The position numbers and the translations under genes are program-made. The notes below the pieces were generated by a model. The model saw only the letters and a program-made list of their open reading frames with translations, was not told the origin of the DNA and made no database searches. Positions 62,112 to 64,000 of a stretch of 64,000 nt of DNA are shown here, piece after piece. The DNA is from Evansella caseinilytica (GTDB lineage: Bacteria; Bacillota; Bacilli; Bacillales; Salisediminibacteriaceae): NCBI RefSeq assembly GCF_900107275.1, contig NZ_FNPI01000006.1, positions 170,491-234,490 on the forward strand. The letters run 5' to 3'. Positions within the stretch are counted from its first letter, which is position 1; the number at the start of each line of letters is the position of its first letter.

Positions 62112-62140
62112 TTGACTCGTGAAATGGGCTGTGTTAAATT
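62112..62140 (+). promoter_or_regulatory. Probable promoter of the tRNA array
   Basis: TTGACT (62112-62117), 17-bp spacer, TAAATT (62135-62140), about 90 bp before the first tRNA. The -10 box is imperfect. Confidence 0.5.
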
Positions 62141-62230
62141 ATAAAAGTCGCCGAAAAACAAAAACACCTTGACATCACAAGGCATGTTGGCTAAAATAAG
62201 AAAAGTCACTGTATTCGAGACAATCTATAT

Positions 62231-62306
62231 TCCACAGTAGCTCAGTTGGTAGAGCAATCGGCTGTTAACCGATCGGTCGTAGGTTCGAGTCCTACCTGTG
62301 GAGCCA
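62231..62306 (+). tRNA. tRNA-Asn (GTT)
   Basis: 76 nt cloverleaf with encoded CCA; loop ctGTTaa; GTTCGAGTC T-arm. Confidence 0.97.
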
Positions 62307-62313
62307 TTTTTTT

Positions 62314-62404
62314 GGAGAAGTACTCAAGTGGCTGAAGAGGCGCCCCTGCTAAGGGTGTAGGTCGTGTAAGCGGCGCGAGGGTTCAAATCCCTCCTTCTCC
62401 GCCA
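62314..62404 (+). tRNA. tRNA-Ser (GCT)
   Basis: 91 nt with the long variable arm of class II tRNAs; anticodon GCT in cctGCTaag; CCA encoded. Confidence 0.96.
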
Positions 62405-62412
62405 GAATAATC

Positions 62413-62487
62413 GGCCCGTTGGTCAAGTGGTTAAGACACCGCCCTTTCACGGCGGTAACACGGGTTCGAATCCCGTACGGGTCACCA
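62413..62487 (+). tRNA. tRNA-Glu (TTC)
   Basis: 75 nt; anticodon TTC in cctTTCac; CCA encoded. Confidence 0.97.
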
Positions 62488-62648
62488 TTTTATAAATTAG
62501 AATCTGGAAGTAAGAGGGAAGATTTCTTCATTCCCTTGAATTTCTAACATCCAATGGTTATTTAGTATTACATTTGAAGGGGCATTATTTCGGAAGTAAT
62601 ATCATGAGTTTATCTAACTTTTAACCACCTGTCTCTAACTTCTAATAC

Positions 62649-62724
62649 GGAGGATTAGCTCAGCTGGGAGAGCACCTGCCTTACAAGCAGGGGGTCGGCG
62701 GTTCGAGCCCGTCATCCTCCACCA
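62649..62724 (+). tRNA. tRNA-Val (TAC)
   Basis: 76 nt; anticodon TAC in cctTACaa; CCA encoded. The 160-nt spacer before it carries no gene. Confidence 0.97.
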
Positions 62725-62773
62725 TTAAACCAACGCTTCGTTTATGTGGCGTTTGTTTATTTGGAAAATATGT

Positions 62774-62849
62774 GGTTCCGTGGTGTAGCGGTTAACATGC
62801 CTGCCTGTCACGCAGGAGATCGCGGGTTCGATTCCCGTCGGGACCGCCA
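62774..62849 (+). tRNA. tRNA-Asp (GTC)
   Basis: 76 nt; anticodon GTC in cctGTCac; CCA encoded. Confidence 0.97.
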
Positions 62850-62876
62850 CTAACAAGTTAATCTTTATTTAATAGT

Positions 62877-62961
62877 GCGGGTGTGGCGGAACTGGCAGAC
62901 GCGCTAGACTTAGGATCTAGTGCCTTCGGGCGTGGGGGTTCGACTCCCTCCACCCGCACCA
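62877..62961 (+). tRNA. tRNA-Leu (TAG)
   Basis: 85 nt class II; stem ctaga/tctag around loop ctTAGga; CCA encoded. Confidence 0.95.
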
Positions 62962-63004
62962 AAAAATGTAACGTCATTTACCAAAAATATCATGGAATAA
63001 CATA

Positions 63005-63033
63005 TTGACAACGGACTTATAATGTTGTATTAT
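63005..63033 (+). promoter_or_regulatory. Internal sigma-A promoter in the tRNA array
   Basis: TTGACA (63005-63010), 17-bp spacer, TATTAT (63028-63033), 31 bp before tRNA-Leu(GAG). Would boost the second half of the array and the rRNA operon. Confidence 0.75.
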
Positions 63034-63064
63034 TGGATTCCTCGCTTAAAAATCTTTTTCTACT

Positions 63065-63150
<86 letters not shown>

Positions 63151-63214
63151 TTACTCCTTTACAGTTTTCTTGATACAAGTAAGATAGAAAACGTAAATCA
63201 GCATCATTAATGAT

Positions 63215-63291
63215 GCGCCCGTAGCTCAATTGGATAGAGCGTTTGACTACGGATCAAAAGGTTAGGGGTTCGACTCCTCTCGGGCGCGCCA
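63215..63291 (+). tRNA. tRNA-Arg (ACG)
   Basis: 77 nt; anticodon ACG in ctACGga; CCA encoded. Confidence 0.96.
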
Positions 63292-63330
63292 TTAAAAACA
63301 TCTTTATTAAGTGTTTGTTCCTTTTTATAA

Positions 63331-63407
63331 CGGGAAGTGGCTCAGCTTGGTAGAGCACCTGGTTTGGGACCAGGGGGTCGCAGGTTCAAATCCTGTCTTC
63401 CCGACCA
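63331..63407 (+). tRNA. tRNA-Pro (TGG)
   Basis: 77 nt; anticodon TGG in ttTGGga; CCA encoded. Directly precedes the broken tRNA-Gly copy. Confidence 0.96.
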
Positions 63408-63416
63408 TTTTAATAA

Positions 63417-63447
63417 GCGGGTGTAGTTTAGTGGTAAAACCTCAGCC
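63417..63447 (+). pseudogene. Truncated tRNA-Gly, 5' half only
   Basis: The 31 nt from the acceptor 5' strand through the D arm to cagcc of the anticodon stem equal the intact tRNA-Gly at 63594. The sequence then changes abruptly to an inserted repeat module, so anticodon loop, T arm and CCA are missing. Confidence 0.93.
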
Positions 63448-63583
63448 ACGAGCGATGCATCTCTGAATGAACTGCGAGTTGTCTCGACGGATCCACATCG
63501 CAGATAAACTAGCAGAGGAAGAGACATGGAAAGAAGGAAGGCGCTTAAAAAGAGGGAGAATAAATGTATGATTTAATAACGAT
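63448..63583 (-). repeat. 136-bp insertion with the GTCTC module, between 41-bp direct repeats
   Basis: Read on the minus strand it contains tgtctcttcctctgctag ... ggatccgtcgagacaactcgc (module at 63474-63526) and cagttcattcagagatgcat, the order found in the composite repeats at 47898 and 51124. The 41 bp 63407-63447 and 63584-63624 flanking it are identical and include ten spacer bases plus the first 31 nt of tRNA-Gly. Confidence 0.9.
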
Positions 63584-63593
63584 ATTTTAATAA

Positions 63594-63667
63594 GCGGGTG
63601 TAGTTTAGTGGTAAAACCTCAGCCTTCCAAGCTGATGTCGTGAGTTCGATTCTCATCACCCGCTCCA
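63594..63667 (+). tRNA. tRNA-Gly (TCC), intact copy
   Basis: 74 nt; anticodon TCC in ctTCCaa; T arm GTTCGATTC; CCA encoded. Complete despite the duplicated 5' part upstream. Confidence 0.95.
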
Positions 63668-63723
63668 AAAATTACCTCTTGCATTAAGTAATTATTGATG
63701 ATATAGTTACAAATGTTGCTTGA

Positions 63724-63800
<77 letters not shown>

Positions 63801-63808
63801 TACAATTG

Positions 63809-63821
63809 ACCTTTGAAAACT
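63809..63821 (+). promoter_or_regulatory. boxA-like antitermination element in the rRNA leader
   Basis: CCTTTGAAAACTA agrees with the Bacillus rrn boxA core (CTTTGAAAACT). The following leader has small hairpins (gggatat/atatccc at 63842-63859). Confidence 0.6.
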
Positions 63822-63933
63822 AAACAAAAACCAAGCGAAGTGGGATATGAAAATATCCCGTCAATGAAAAAACAGCCAACATTTGGCTTGATGTCAGAGA
63901 CATCGACCTTCGATGATAACATGGTTATCATAC

Positions 63934-64000
63934 TTTATCGGAGAGTTTGATCCTGGCTCAGGACGAACGCTGGCGGCGTGCCTAATACATGCAAGTCGAG
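63934..64000 (+). rRNA. rrs: 16S ribosomal RNA, 5' end
   Basis: Starts TTTATCGGAGAGTTTGATCC and continues GGCTCAGGACGAACGCTGGC, the universal bacterial 5' end in its Bacillus form. Only the first 67 nt are in the window. Confidence 0.97.

Overview
The window is a chromosomal segment of an endospore-forming Bacillaceae member. This rests on sspH, cmpA, a GerMN lipoprotein, a sigB-rsbVW cluster, ndoAI-ndoA, sigX-rsiX, and a closing tRNA array feeding a 16S gene whose first bases match Bacillus rRNA. A betaine uptake system with a GbsR-type regulator and acidic extracytoplasmic lipoproteins fit a salt-exposed Gram-positive. The species cannot be named from the sequence.

Layout. 1-3.8 kb: galactose genes (galE cut by the window edge, galT, a ROK regulator). 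4.4-10.7 kb: small membrane proteins and lipoproteins, a cold-shock gene with a long leader, a two-gene fluoride channel (crcB pair), an FMN reductase and csaA. 10.8-12.8 kb: an arginyl-tRNA synthetase behind a complete T-box leader. 12.9-20 kb: an uncharacterised envelope locus. It has a beta-propeller-like lipoprotein, a His-rich membrane protein, a NapH/NosR-like membrane polyferredoxin and a two-component system; two promoter regions carry matching TTCA repeats at about 11-bp spacing. 20-24.3 kb: a metallo-beta-lactamase-fold protein, a flavin-reductase-like protein, a GerMN lipoprotein and a LiaF/DUF4097-like protein. 24.4-28.6 kb: opuA betaine transporter operon and its divergent GbsR-type regulator. 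28.7-32.1 kb: sigX-rsiX and small membrane genes. 32.4-38.9 kb: rocR divergent from a sigma-54 dependent rocA-rocD-proline dehydrogenase-rocF cluster that degrades arginine, ornithine and proline to glutamate. 39.4-43.3 kb: mgtE and a ba3-type cytochrome oxidase. 43.5-46.4 kb: a Fur-box controlled ferric-iron ABC transporter lacking its binding protein. 46.8-62.1 kb: a block syntenic with Bacillus subtilis (rhomboid, nnr, YdcC-like lipoprotein, alr, ndoAI-ndoA, rsbU-rsbV-rsbW-sigB, tex, cmpA, sprT-like), but with no acpS, rsbR, rsbS, rsbT or rsbX in their usual places. 62.2-64 kb: eleven intact tRNA genes, one broken tRNA-Gly copy, then the start of 16S rRNA.

The most unusual signal is non-coding. 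The intergenic regions hold a modular family of repeats. Outer ends are GTTCAAAAAG...CTTTTTGAAC inverted repeats enclosing either a short hairpin (about 44 bp), a 90-160 bp body, or a 190-360 bp body. A second, independent TGTCTCTTCC...GAGACAACTCG module occurs inside some long elements, inside another repeat class (9.9 and 15.1 kb), and inside a tRNA-Gly gene, where it lies between two 41-bp direct repeats and leaves a truncated tRNA copy. Copies also sit inside the opuA operon, in the ndoAI leader and just upstream of sspH. No transposase is present, so if these elements move they depend on a protein encoded elsewhere.
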